From: Cylicocyclus nassatus
Taxonomy: Eukaryota > Nematoda > Chromadorea > Rhabditida > Strongylidae
DNA length: 64,000 nucleotides
Direction: 5' to 3'
NCBI GenBank assembly: GCA_958299035.1
Contig: CATQJL010000223.1
Location: 84,029,753-84,093,752, forward strand
Part shown: one piece after another, positions 24,087-38,122 of the stretch
Numbering within the stretch: the stretch's first letter is position 1
How the letters are laid out: the number at the start of each line of letters is the position of its first letter
Notes under the pieces: model-generated
Told to the model about the DNA's origin: nothing
Seen by the model: the letters and a program-made list of their open reading frames with translations, nothing else
The model's database searches: none
Made by a program: the position numbers and the translations under genes

Positions 24087-27000
24087 ATGTCCTACACAAA
24101 TAACTACAATTATCAGGTAAGTCTATGCACAAGGCTTCGGGTGCTAGGCGCAAATTCGGATTTCGCTGAATTTGCGCAGCTGCCCGGGCTTCCCAGGATC
24201 AAATATCTAGCACTTTGCACCCTTATGGCAGACTACCGAGCTGGTTTTCAGGTGGCTGTAATCTTCGCCATTTTGCTCGGTGGAATTCTTTTACTAGCGC
24301 TTGTTATTGGCGGAATCTACTTCGTCTGTGTGAGCAACGTAAGTCCGAGTTTTCCATCTTTGTGTACGAGTTTTCCAATCTTTGTACGAGTCCGTTTTCC
24401 ATTATCGTGTGCGGGTTGTTATGTCACCTTTTGTTCGAAAAAAAAACTATGTGCATTTGTTTGCACAATGCACAGCTGAGAGTAGATCTTTTAACGCGAC
24501 GGACTGGTATTTTTATTTGCGTACACAAAATTCCCATACAACCCGACAAATTTTGTGCAAACAAATCAATAACTTCGATCGATAAAGCTAAAACTACCTA
24601 ACTGGGACCTTTCTCCCACCCGAACCGGCGAATTGCTAATGTTTGCCTATCGAATTGCTAACGTTCCAATTGTGGAGTGGCGAACGTAATCGATGCAGCA
24701 ACCAAACCCCCGTCGTCATCGACGGCTCCGGTCGTATAGTATTCGTCGTTTGAAGCGGGGGAGGGGGGGGGGGGGAGTAAGAGAGGAGGGGGACGTAATA
24801 TTTGCTTAGCAGCCAAACACGACGACACGCTTGAGCTCTACGAACGGCACGAATAATGCGGGACCGGGGCTAAAGCCGATGATGTAGCCACTTGTGTGGA
24901 CATAATCTCTACTTTAGCTGCCGGTAGTGGAAAGGGGGGAGGGGGTAAGTTTAGTAGAGGACGCCTGAAGGGGGGAGGGGGGGGGGGGGGAGCAAGAGCG
25001 ATATATTGGTAAGACTTGTAAGCATGTAGTCTCACAAATTTTACTCACACATGGCCGATTTTGGCCAATAAAAATAACATCGGCCTCTCGCCCAGTACCG
25101 TACCCTTTCCGAGCGGACCGACTCAGGTATGATACTGGACAGGAGTTTGGAGAAAGGCTCGTAGGTGTCACTCGGGCAATGGCTCGTTAAGGTCTCGTGA
25201 ACAGTAATGTTATAGTATAGGTGACTAACTTTTTCAATGATACACTATAGTGAATACGCGAATGTATAGTTAATTTGAATTTATTTAGTCACCTTGCGGT
25301 GCCAGCAAAACTTGCGCGGAATAAAATTCTATGCTTATAATGCTAACAACAGCCGCGCAGGGAGAATGGAAATTGCGCGTACATTTTCAAGTTGCCCATG
25401 GCCATTTGCTCACAAATGTTGTCATGTACAGTGGTAGATACCATAGCGATCGTCAACTTTACAAAAACACATCGTCATAGGCTTTTTTTTTCAAGATTTT
25501 CAAGTTAGTCTACTATAACAGTTCGTCTATTTATAAAACGCACGCCATTTCGCGTCAATTTCTCAAACACTGACTGGAAATTCGGCAGAACGTTTGGGAA
25601 AGTTCAGCCGAGTCACCTGCGGAAGTCCCCTAAACGTGCTGCGGAAGTTCCAAACTGAGGTGTCACAGAACTTCCGAAGAATACGGTTCGACAGTGCACT
25701 CTAGTTGTTAGTGAGGAAACATCGTGAGAGACACACATTTGAAATCTTGCGGAAGTACTGGCAGGTCAAGTGGTGCAAAACCACTGGCATTTTTCGGAAC
25801 TTTCGCAGCACCTTGTACGAAATTTGGGAAGTTCCCGTTTTCAACGACTCTGATGTAAAAATGGTGCGGAAGTCCTTATTTTCAACGTTTCCATTTTTGC
25901 AATAGTAAACAAAATCCTGCGGAACCTCTATCGATTTTGCTTGTCCTGCGGAAGTTCCATTGAATTGTCTGAATCGTGACTTTGCGTAATCTTCTCAGAA
26001 AAATGACTGAGACTTCCGCAGAACGTCTAGAGAAGTTCCGCCGGGTCACCTGCGGAAGTGCCATAAACGTGCTACGGAAGTTGCGAAGAATGCGAACCAC
26101 AACAGCAAAAGAAACACCTAAGCGAGATTGAACCTTACTCTATTGACTGCGAGACTCACTCTTTATCCACTGCACTAGGATGTCATGTAAAGCATTTGCC
26201 TTGATGCCGAAAAGCAATAAAATCTGTGAAGGCTAAATGCTTTCAAAAAAGTCAAGTGTTTCCGTACAATGAAAGTGTTTCTACGCGCATGTTGTGCACA
26301 AAGTGCATGCAGTGTGCAAGCACAAATTGGGTCAAAAAGGTCTCAACGTCTCAGTTTCTGAGAAAAACGATCACAACGTCGTCTACACATTGGCTATCCC
26401 ATACATCACTGACAGTGCCAAAAAATATTAGAGACCAAAATGGGCTTAGTCAGGGGCGGAGCCTTAAAGCATGGTGGTACCCATTGATTCAACTAGCTTA
26501 ACGGCTGGAAGGCGGGGCTTCGTGACCTGATCAAGGCTAGATGATCAGAGAGCACGCGCGCGAGAGCGGCGCAGACTGCGTAGCAGACGCGAGCGGCCTT
26601 AATTAGGTCACAAAGCTCCGCCTTCCAGTCGCCATGCTAGCTGAATCAAAGGTTGGTTACCTACAAACGCAGGACAATTTGTCGAAGAGAAAGTGCCCAT
26701 ATATTATTCTCAATTTTTCCGTTTCAGATGCGAGATGACGACAAGAAACGTCTACATTCTGGTCGAAACTCGGCCTCAGCATGGCCCGGACAAGCCCCAT
26801 CCTATAGCAGTGCTCCATATCGAGCTGCTCCTACTACAGCTGTATTGACAGCTCCTACACCACCAGCACAAAGCTATGAGTATGTTTCCAACAAATTTAG
26901 AAAAGTGGGCGAAGCTTAAAGTTTACAACGCAATTTTAGCTTTGCCCCGCGAGGATCAGCTGCCCAATCACCAATGGGTAACGTAGCACCACAAGCACAG

Positions 27001-27516
27001 TACTCATCACAGGTAATTTATAGCTCTGTATCCAAGCATTTGTGTTTTCGCAGGGGATTATGTTTCCCACTCCAGGTCCCACTTGTAATGCCCGCACGAG
27101 TCGAAGAGTTCGGGCCACCGACGCATTATCGTCCACTTCAACCTGACGTCATATACACTCAGGTGAGACAACTACAAAATAATTTCTGTTCCCATTTATG
27201 AAACCAGAAATGCTCCTAATTTCCTGAATCCTGCTCATAGTGTATATTAAGATGATATTTCATGAAATTCATTTTATAATACGCCAAAATCATTCTGCAT
27301 TGTAGAACCGTTTTATAGATTTACAGTAGGTGCCGGTAGGTGTACGGTAAGAGGACAAAAATTGCAGTAGGCCGTTTTAGACTACCAAAAGTTTTTAATA
27401 ATTATTATTATTTGAATTTAGATCCTTACTTACAGGGACCCTCCGGCTATACGCAAACGACACCCGTCGAGTACACAGTACAATCATTCCCTACATATCA
27501 CCAATCCTCAGTCTAA
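24087..27516 (+). CDS. Small single-pass membrane protein, Pro/Tyr/Gln-rich tail
   Basis: Six exons (24087-24116, 24252-24338, 26728-26879, 26940-27012, 27076-27162, 27436-27516) join in phase to 169 residues. The order is a ten-residue N-terminus (MSYTNNYNYQ), one transmembrane helix of about 27 residues with small residues (AILLGGILLLALVIGG, residues 14-29), then a polar tail of about 130 residues rich in P, Y, S, Q and A with short repeats such as APYRAAP and APTPPAQ. There is no signal peptide, so a short outside N-terminus and a cytosolic tail are plausible but not proven. I do not recognise the family; Shisa-like or WW-binding adaptors are possible comparisons, but no cysteine-rich ectodomain or PPxY is seen. 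TTTTTCAG at 24056-24063 is a candidate trans-splice acceptor, and an in-frame stop just upstream fixes the start. Intron 1 is 135 bases and open in frame. Confidence 0.75.
24755..24995 (+). repeat. G-tract cluster inside an intron
   Basis: Three long G-runs separated by single A residues lie near 24758-24777, 24928-24945 and 24969-24992 in intron 2 of the membrane-protein gene. Runs of this kind could form G-quadruplexes in the transcript. GGTAAGTTTAG directly after the second tract resembles a splice donor. Lengths of such homopolymers are often wrong in assemblies. Confidence 0.6.
25560..26095. repeat. Pair of direct repeats with CGGAAGTTCC motifs
   Basis: About 95 bases from 25587 (CAGAACGTTTGGGAAAGTTC, GTCACCTGCGGAAGT, TAAACGTGCT) recur in the same orientation from about 26014 (CAGAACGTCTAGAGAAGTTC, GTCACCTGCGGAAGT, TAAACGTGCT). 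Between them CTGCGGAAGT/CTTCCGCA half-sites are scattered on both strands. It lies in intron 2 of the membrane-protein gene and probably derives from a transposon. Confidence 0.7.
26478..26655. mobile_element. Small TIR element, GATTCA-CTAGC / CTGGAAGGCGG ends
   Basis: Left arm: CCATTGATTCAACTAGC then CTGGAAGGCGGGGCTTCGTG. Right arm: the complement with CAAAGCTCCGCCTTCCAG and GCTAGCTGAATCAAAGG. A GC-rich centre with GCGCGCGAGAGCGGCGC lies between. It ends about 70 bases before exon 3 of the membrane-protein gene. A decayed relative is at 15985-16135. Confidence 0.65.
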
Positions 27517-27784
27517 TTGGCGGAAACTTCTGGAATTTTTTGGAGCCATAGAAGTTCTGCCAATTTTTTACTAGTCTATTGCTTGTACATAATGCATACT
27601 CGAGTATCTCAGCGTTTGCTACAAAAACTCTTAATCCTGTGCTTTATGAAACCGCTGTAGCAACGGGCCACATATCATTTACTTATGATAATTGCTACGA
27701 ATTGAGCTATTTTGTATTTTTGCGCAAGATCTGGGAATCAGCCGTGCCAGCCGGGTAGAGGAACAAAATCCGGTAGGAGCCCGC

Positions 27785-27860
27785 CCTGCCTCCGTGGACT
27801 ACTGGCCCTTTCTCACATGCTATTGTATGCCGAACGAGGACCAGTAGTCCGCAGGACAAG
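27785..27860. repeat. Short palindrome, GGACTACTGG ends
   Basis: GTGGACTACTGGCCC and the complement GGACCAGTAGTCCGC face each other about 45 bases apart. A related copy at about 46478-46545 has GCGGACTACTGGTCC and GGGCCAGCAGTTAGCG. It lies between the membrane-protein gene and the BAR gene. Confidence 0.6.
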
Positions 27861-28719
27861 TGACTAACGGTGGAATCTTCTCCTCTATCACGTCAATGTC
27901 ATGCTCAAAAAACAAAATTGTTGGAACATTTTTCTAGCACTGCTAATTCCCATATATCGACTATGCGAAAATCCTGAAATTCAGGGCAATATCGCCATAC
28001 ATTTTTCACAAAGTTCCACCTCTTGTTTTTCGTTAGATTCTCTGTCACAACATGAAATGTTGAAACTTGCATTCAGCGCGGCAACAAAAGCGCTACAGTG
28101 CCAATCCGCACGCGGGCAAAGCCGCGCACGTATTCATTCAGCCTATCTGTCCGTTGCCTTTGTCGAGCAGCGGCTATGGAACGACTGTAAAATTCTCAAT
28201 TGTATCTCGCTTACTTACAAATATTGTTGCTCAAATTATTCTCAGCACTTCGTCCTCATTTATAATTTGATTTTTCTATTATTGTCATTTCTTAAAATGC
28301 ATAATGTTGCATTCGATTTGCAGTAATTGTCTTATATAAAGATCATATTCTAATGTGTGCTACATTTTTTTGAGTTGCTGAAATGCGATCAACAAGATAC
28401 TATGGATAACTAGGGCTATGTTTAGACTTACCCGTATCAGCGAAATGCTGACACCCACGTGGACGGATATTGATCGATCCAGCGTTGGCACGGCGTTGGA
28501 ACGGCGCTGGCAACAGCGCAGCTCTGGACGCAGCATAAGCACTTTGAAAATTGAATTTTTTTCACCCAATTTGAAAATGCACCAAACTCTCATCACGATG
28601 CAATCGAACCAACAATTTGATAACATTGTTTTGGACTGACAACGCCATGACCATCTCCAAATATGGCAAGATCCATTCTCTTCTAGTACGACCAATCAAT
28701 CAGTCACCAATACCACATC

Positions 28720-30324
28720 ATGACTGAGGGTGGAAAAGGTTCGGCCACTCGCCATACTTTCGGTTATTCTGGGCCCCAGTCCGTGCCCAAAAAGCTACTG
28801 TTACAGGTTTCAGTTTCCGAAGAAAATTCTTATTCAAAATACAAGAAAAAGTTGGCAACATTGAAGAAACGCAAATGACACCGGAATTCAACCAAGTGAG
28901 CAAAAACACTGCAAAACTGGCTTGAGCAGAAATGGATGTAGTGGATGACGTGGCTGACAGGCTGGCTCAATGCGGACATCTGCCACAAACTGTGCATTTT
29001 GACACGTTATTACTCGTGGCAATTTTCCTTTTTGTCGCGTGTCCGACGTGTTAAGACAAGCCACGCAAGGTGCTCGTGCGAGACGGTATTCTCTTCAACT
29101 GATCACTGTAGGATTACTGTAGCAATATAGGATTACTGTAGTCGCGACGCACAGTGTATGAACTGCATGCCGAAGACAAAAAGCACTCAAATTCTACCAA
29201 ATTTGTAAATACTACTGAGTAATCGAAATTACCAAGTTCGTGCACTAATGACTGTCACCGATTCAGGATATGCAAAAATACGATTCATATCATGAATCTG
29301 TGCAAAAACTTGTTGATCTCTTAGAAGCTGTCAATCAACCAGATCCGAACGTTCTAGCAACAGGGGTACAGTAAATCACCATCACTTTTCACCAATATCA
29401 AATGGGTCTATGGAGATTTTCAGAAAGTTGAGTGTGCTCCCGATGAGGATCCTCTAGATAAGATGAAGAAGGCTCTCGAATCATTTCAGGTTTTATAGGA
29501 CACATTTTGAGAGTTGGCCCTTTATGCACCGCTACAGTATGCTACCATATTCAACGCGGCACGGAAAATGATGGGGTATGGCCGCCGCGTGCGACACTCT
29601 GTAAATTCCTAGGGTGCCGCAGTCTGCTTGGTGGTGCAGGATTACGGTGGCATACAGTAAGCTTGCGCAAAAGGGTCCAGATCTTTACTACCCCTTGTTT
29701 TAGGTCAAAGATTTCAGGAATTTCTCTCCCAAGATAAAATAGGGCCAATTGCGAAAATCTGCACGATACTAGAAAATGCTGCAAAATGCAAACGCGAGTA
29801 TCAGGTAGTCAAAAATATACAAAATTACCTTTTCATAATTTGCATCATTTTTGTTAGTTGAACTTCAGGTTAAAAAACGTGCCTGTATTAGACATCTGCG
29901 TCGTTTCGACACGTTGGAGTACAAAAATCTGGCCGAGAATCGAAATAATTTCAATCAGTGCGTATTACAGCGATATTCTCTGCAACTACCACCATGAATT
30001 TTTCGAAATTCAAAAAATTGAAAATTCAGGGCAAAATCAGCTATGGATTTGGCCAAACATGATGTGAAACAGGCAAAAACTACAGAGCAGATTGAGAAAA
30101 GAGCTGTACTGTATCAACAACAAGTGGAATACTTTGATGAGCAGTGCAATAAGGTAATCGAGGCATCGATCGATAACTATCTTTCGCACTAATCAAGTGA
30201 TTTAAAGGTGATCAAGTTGCTAGAAGAATTGCCGAACATTAAAGCTACTCATTCTAAGGATCTTACGGAGTTGACACGTTGTACTCGTGATTACCACCTC
30301 GCAATGCATTCCTTATTCAAATAA
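28720..30324 (+). CDS. BAR-domain protein (membrane curvature)
   Basis: Eight exons (28720-28762, 28807-28895, 29267-29365, 29424-29489, 29718-29804, 29869-29957, 30030-30153, 30208-30324) join in phase to 237 residues, about the size of a lone BAR domain. After MTEGGKGSATRH comes FRRKFLFKIQEKVGNIEE, the basic start of helix 1 in amphiphysin/endophilin-type domains (a short N-terminal amphipathic stretch is possible). Long helices follow: LESFQEFLSQDKIGPIAKI, then the central KKRACIRHLRRFDTLEYKN with charged-hydrophobic heptads, and QQQVEYFDEQCNKVIKLLEE before the end at HSLFK. BAR dimers bind and bend membranes in endocytosis and trafficking. No SH3 domain follows. TTCTCTTCTAG at 28676-28686 is a candidate trans-splice acceptor. 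Exon 1 and its 44-base intron are the weakest part. The stop overlaps an AATAAA. Confidence 0.8.
29517..29676. mobile_element. MITE in an intron of the BAR gene
   Basis: Left CACCGCTACAGTATGCTACC and right GGATTACGGTGGCATACAGT, then AAGCTTGCGCAAAAGGG, form an inverted repeat of about 35 bases. A copy of the same family is at 38123-38289. The element fills most of the 228-base intron between exons 4 and 5 and leaves the exon frames intact. Confidence 0.7.
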
Positions 30325-30810
30325 ATGTTTATGTTTTCTTCTTTGCCACAACTCGTACAGTAAACAAAAAAGACAGGTATATCAAAAAAGTGGATTAAAA
30401 TTAATGCAAGGGCATTGATAATGGGGAAAAATTTCCAACCAAGGTAAGATCGATTAAACGAAAACTGGCCCCCAAGTGTAAGCGACGACAGAGTCGATGC
30501 CAGATGTACGCAAGATGGTTGAAAACAGTGAAAAATTTGGTTTACAAGTAAAAAAATAACACGAACAGAGATGATGGAAGAACAGTTTTCAGCGAAACGA
30601 AAAATGGTCCCCAGCTCCAAGTTATGCTCAGACGGACTTCCCTTTTAGAAACCAAGTCAAAAATGTAGAGAAAGCCCACAAATCAATGATTTGCGAGGAG
30701 TAAAGAAAGAATACAATAGCGAGCAATTACAGACACTGAATTTGGATCGAAACGTACGATGCTAGGGACCAGTTCTCGCAAAGATAATCGGTACATATTA
30801 CGATTAAATT

Positions 30811-33800
30811 TCACAAATCAGCAAGATCAGTTTGTCCGAAGTACTCAGCAACAATGGCTATGAACCAAGACAATTCACGAATTTCATCCTTCCTGGAAAC
30901 AAACAAATGCGAATCATCAGAATAAATAAGTGGAAAACTTCAAACTGTACTTACTCAGCGAGTACATAACCCGGGAACTAGGTAAACTAAGCTAACTAAG
31001 CTCTCGACCAAGCTGCAGCTCACACCCTTCATTTTCGACCAAAAATGCAACTTTAAAAATACTTGCCCAGTACCGTACATTTCTAGGGGACTACGGTACT
31101 GGACGGAAGTTGAAACTCGAATTCACCGGTTAGAATGAAGCATATGAGCTGCTGTTTATGTGATGGCTCAGGTAAAAACTCAGTTTCACCAATGTGCTTA
31201 AAAGAACTTCACAAATTCACGAAAAAAAAATTACCTTTCCAAGTCCAGAGCACTTCTGCTCCTTCTACATAGATTTGCCAGTGCTCGCATAGCAGCACAT
31301 ACATCAGGCATCACCGGCTTATGAATCAGCAAAAGCAGGACAAAGATCCATTCTCTCAGTGGCCTAGAGAGTCCATCACACTCAGCCCATTCTACAGCAT
31401 ACTGTATCACGTTCTCAACCTAAGTAGGAAACCTATCCTTCAAAAGAGGAAAAGCAAAAAAGTTTCTAAACCCACCATGGCTGAGGTCAGACTCAAGACA
31501 ACAGGCACAGCTGGTGGGGTCCCTTGATGATTTGGGAATGATGGCAAGAACTGTACACATTTCGGATGGCATCGTCGCAACAGCAACTCCTCCCATTGCT
31601 CTGAATTTGTCTGAAAATCACATTTTTTTAGACCTCCGTTCAAAGCATAACAATTCCACGAACCAAATTAGGCCACTGCAGTCTCAATGCCTTCTTTTTC
31701 GGCGCCTTCTCCATTCTAGAGCGCAACAAGGAGAACTCTGCCACCTTAGCAGTACGCCATTCTCTAGATGGAGCACGCGGATCATGCTCAGCCTTAGATG
31801 TACTGGGAGGGGCCTCCTTTTCTGTCTCCAAGTCAGACACACTGGGCTGGATTATGGACACACATGATGGACCTCGTACACGATCAGCTATAACCTAAAA
31901 GAGATTTCTGCACTTCAGTCGGGGAAGATCAAAGGAATTGCCCATTTACCCTCTGTTTCACTGGAGTTGGCGGCTGAAGGGCGGTGCTTCGATCGATTAG
32001 ACAGCAACAGTGAAACAGAGGGTACTAGCGACCGAGCTTTCCATACCCTGCTCTGCCAGTCTTTTGAAGGCACCGTCCATCCAGATTCTCGACTTCCACG
32101 TTTTTGTCGTTTCAGGGCCTTCTCATGTTCCTGATTCCGAAGCCTTCTCATGTTCCTGATTCCGAATATGAAGTCGAGAATGCTCGAAACCCCCAACAAT
32201 CCCCGTTCCGGAAAACCCACAGCCCGGCTTTCCGGAACGGTGATTGGATGGGCGCGCACAAATGGGCGGGCATGGATGGGGGAAGGCGGGAATGGATGGG
32301 AGCCCTCGTGCATCTTCGCCATTCCGAAACGATTTTCTCGCTTCTGAAGCGGCATTTTGCGCTGCCACTTGAGCACTGGATTGATAGGGGGCCCTACTAG
32401 TACATGCTGCCAAAACCTCAACATCCTCAACTTAGGATGGACGGTGCCTCTAAAGCAGTGTCCAGAGTTGCTCTAGTGCCGGAGTGCGCCAGCGTCGAAG
32501 TAAATGTGCGTATCAGGCGACAGATTCCACCACGGCGTGCACGACGCTGGAACGGGCAGCCCCGGACACAGGTCAAGATTTAGTTCGGTGAATAAATGCA
32601 ACTGGAGGGGAATAAAAAATTATCAAATCTATAAACTTGGTCAGCCATTAGTCAGGCAAATTTTGCGCCTGAAATTTTACCCATAAGTCATACCAGAACG
32701 AAAGCAAACACACTCAGAAATTGTTCTAAGAAATTTTCACGGTCTCATCTTTGCATTTACTAGACTAGTGCACAAGTAATCCCTTTATACCATCGATATC
32801 AACCCGCATTGGTCTTTTCCGCGCCGCACTGATCTACTGCGCACGCTTTGCAACGCCCATGCACGACGTGGCGGGCGTCCACTTTTGGCGCTTTGCCAAT
32901 CATCATCAGCTGATTTCGCGGCCAGCCAGATCACTTTGTTGTTATTTCTTCATTATTTTCTCTTCTATTTTCAGGTTTTCCGCTGGAAAAATGATGGGCC
33001 GGCCCTAATCCGACGGATGATATGCCGTTTTACCAACTCTTGCCAGATTAGTAACTTATTATTATTGGTTCATTGATCCAAAATCGGGATATGTCACAAT
33101 GTTTAACATTCATTCTGCAAAAAGGAATGTTTTGAATTTGCAGTTTTTGCAAGAAAGACCAAAAGTATACATAATTATTATTAATAACGACAAACCTCAG
33201 AGCGAAAGTGAAGAGGAACAATAACAATAACACAGCATCAAAATGATAGCAGATGATAGAGTATTGAGCCTCCAAGGCGTTACTGGAAAAACGGCATTTC
33301 ATCCATCGGATTAGGGCCGGCCCATCACTATTCCAGCAGAAAACCTAAAAACAGAAGAGAAAATAATCACGGCTCGGCACAGGTGGCTTGTAAGCCAGCT
33401 GGTATCGTTTTTTGGGACGAAAAGCAAAGGGGGTTTCGTTTTTGTGACCGAAGAGACACGGAAAATTGGCGACGGCGACCTTTTTTTTAGTCGACGTTTC
33501 GTTTTTTCAGGGATTTTGGGGAATTTTTCAGATTTTTAAAGGAAATTTGGTTGAGGGTCAAAGGGGACTTCGTAAAAATTCCCAAAAGTCAAGGAGGGAC
33601 TTCGTTTTTTCCATTTTCATCTAGCCACCTCGTGCCGAGCCCTGAAAATAATGAAGAAATAGCAACAAAATGATCTGGCTGGCCGCGAAATCAGCTATTG
33701 ACTGCTGGCAAAGCGCCAAGAGTGGACGCCCGCCACGTCTTGCATGGGCGATGCAAGGCGTGCGCACTAGAGCGGTACGGCGCGGAAAAGACCAATGCGG

Positions 33801-34611
33801 GTTGATATAGATGGTATGTTACCGCTTCACAGTGTCACTACTTCGTATATGACAATGTACGAACATTTTGTCTCATATCTCAAAAAACCGTACACTGAGC
33901 AAGTTCTAAAAAAATCATGAGCACACCTTGGATCAAATAAATCGACAAAGATACAGTACAGTATAAAATCATAATTCTACGGTCTCACGTTCAAAAAGGC
34001 ATCTATCTTCCATCAACTTTTAGCCAGAAATGCCTTATAAAATTTCTCACGTGGAAAAATCATGACTACATTACGAATTGTCGCTTAGTTAGCAAGAAGG
34101 TAGTGCCAAACCTCTGCCACTCATATCGCCTGCTCTCCGATAGGAAAGCGCAAACGGGTGTAAAGCAAGCCTTCCGGGAAATCCTTTAAACCTTTGCATT
34201 TCTTCGCGCTGTAGAGAAGGCATCGAATGTAATGTTGTTTGAAATTCACTTTACTTCCATATGTGAGAATATCCTCATACTGACGTACCAACAAAAAAAA
34301 AAGACTTTTGAAACATGATTCCCTTGCATGGTGAGATTCTAATGTGTAGATTCCTACTTCCCGCGTCATCTACTTATGAGAGAAACAACCTGTGCAAAAC
34401 TCGAGCAATTCGCTTTGATATATAGCCATTCATGATGAGCTATGTTTCCAAGCTCCTAGTAAGCCAGAAACAACCGGAACCATTCATTAGCTCAAACATT
34501 ATTTACCAAACAGACCTGCTGCAAGTACTGCTCAGCTGACTGAGGAGCACAATCCATATCAACAGCATCTACATCAAATGCGCCTATATCTATGAACTGT
34601 CCACGATCCAT
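30811..34611 (-). CDS. gemin2: Gemin2 (SMN-complex subunit)
   Basis: Six minus-strand exons (34611-34516, 34279-34250, 31894-31664, 31610-31476, 31419-31235, 30892-30811) join in phase to 252 residues, slightly under the 280 of the human protein. The order matches Gemin2/SIP1: an acidic start (MDRGQFIDIGAFDVDAVDMD), the AEQYLQQ motif, VIADRVRGPS, then PSREWRTAKVAEFSLLRSRM, the HQGTPPAVPVVLSLTSAM loop, the helical region with REWIFVLLLLIHKPVMPD and MRALANLCRRSR, and the C-terminal WFIAIVAEYFGQTDLADL. Gemin2 holds the Sm protein ring while the SMN complex loads it on snRNAs. The 30-base exon 2 (YEDILTYGSK) is chosen on phase and spacing only. The third-intron region is swollen by transposons. 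C. elegans calls this smi-1. The 3' end converges with the BAR gene, 486 bases apart. Confidence 0.88.
32068..32449. mobile_element. 382-bp TIR element in a Gemin2 intron
   Basis: Perfect 15-base termini AGGCACCGTCCATCC and GGATGGACGGTGCCT. The interior has a near-tandem CTTCTCATGTTCCTGATTCC duplication at about 32118-32168 and a CCGTTCCGGAAA/TTTCCGGAACGG palindrome. Overlapping ORFs on both strands are products of this symmetry. A related, more diverged copy lies at about 47225-47570 inside the PP2A-regulator gene. Confidence 0.75.
32788..33816. mobile_element. Foldback element in a Gemin2 intron
   Basis: Left arm (about 32788-33050) and right arm (about 33280-33816, after removing the nested insertion) are inverted copies. 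Shared blocks are GGTCTTTTCCGCGCCG, GCGGGCGTCCACT, TTTCGCGGCCAGCCAGATCA, TTCATTATTTTCTCTTCT and GGGCCGGCCCTAATCCGA. The middle of about 230 bases has no recognised coding. Left and right arms differ by scattered substitutions. Confidence 0.85.
33368..33644 (+). mobile_element. 277-bp hAT-like element nested in the foldback
   Basis: Ends are CACGGCTCGGCAC and GTGCCGAGCCCTG (12 of 13 match). They are flanked by an exact 8-bp target duplication AAAATAAT (33360-33367 and 33645-33652). The undisturbed arm of the surrounding foldback carries a single uninterrupted copy (ATTATTTTCTC at about 32953), so the empty site is visible in the same window. An 8-bp duplication and CA-GGGCTCGGCAC-type ends are typical of hAT elements. 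Too short for a transposase. Confidence 0.92.
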
Positions 34612-35016
34612 TTTTGCCTGAGTCATACTCTTATACTTACCAAAATTGTCAAAATTCCATGAAGCAAATGACTGGAAACCCGGGTTCAAAGAAAACCCCT
34701 CAAAAAGCAAGAAACTCTTTATTATCACGAAACGAAACCAGTGACGTATTAGCACAACTTCACCGACACCTGCATCCCAACAATCTCAACAAATATATTA
34801 AGCTTTGAATACAATGCGTTGAATTTTGCAAACACAAAAATAGCTTATGTAAAATCGAGAAAAATACTAGTGAACATGCGAGAATTTTCTCATGGTGCGC
34901 CTTATTTGCCAATAGAACTTTTTTCTAATGAATGAGATACACGCAACAATAGCAACAAAAACCATCAATGCAACGAGCCAATTAGGGAGATCCGGTAGGA
35001 TCCAAAACATTTGGCG
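34612..35016 (-). other. 405-bp gap between fumarate reductase and Gemin2
   Basis: Both genes run on the minus strand. A GACTCAG acceptor ends six bases before the Gemin2 ATG (complement of about 34616-34622) and could take a spliced leader. The spacing is within the range of nematode operons, though longer than the usual 100 bases in Caenorhabditis. No separate promoter motif could be recognised. Confidence 0.4.
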
Positions 35017-38032
<3,016 letters not shown>

Positions 38033-38122
38033 ACTGTTTTCCCTACAAATAACGGGGCAGCATGGGATTAGCTGTGTAAGAGAAAGCATTGAGTCTCTTC
38101 CTTCACGTATGAAGAGCTTGTT

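Noticed and set aside
31514..31867. Plus ORF of 117 codons.
   Set aside because: It is the antisense shadow of the Gemin2 exons at 31476-31894.
31915..32430. Minus ORF of 171 codons, the longest in the window.
   Set aside because: It runs through the palindromic TIR element at 32068-32449 and its flank; the opposite strand is also open. It has no domain.
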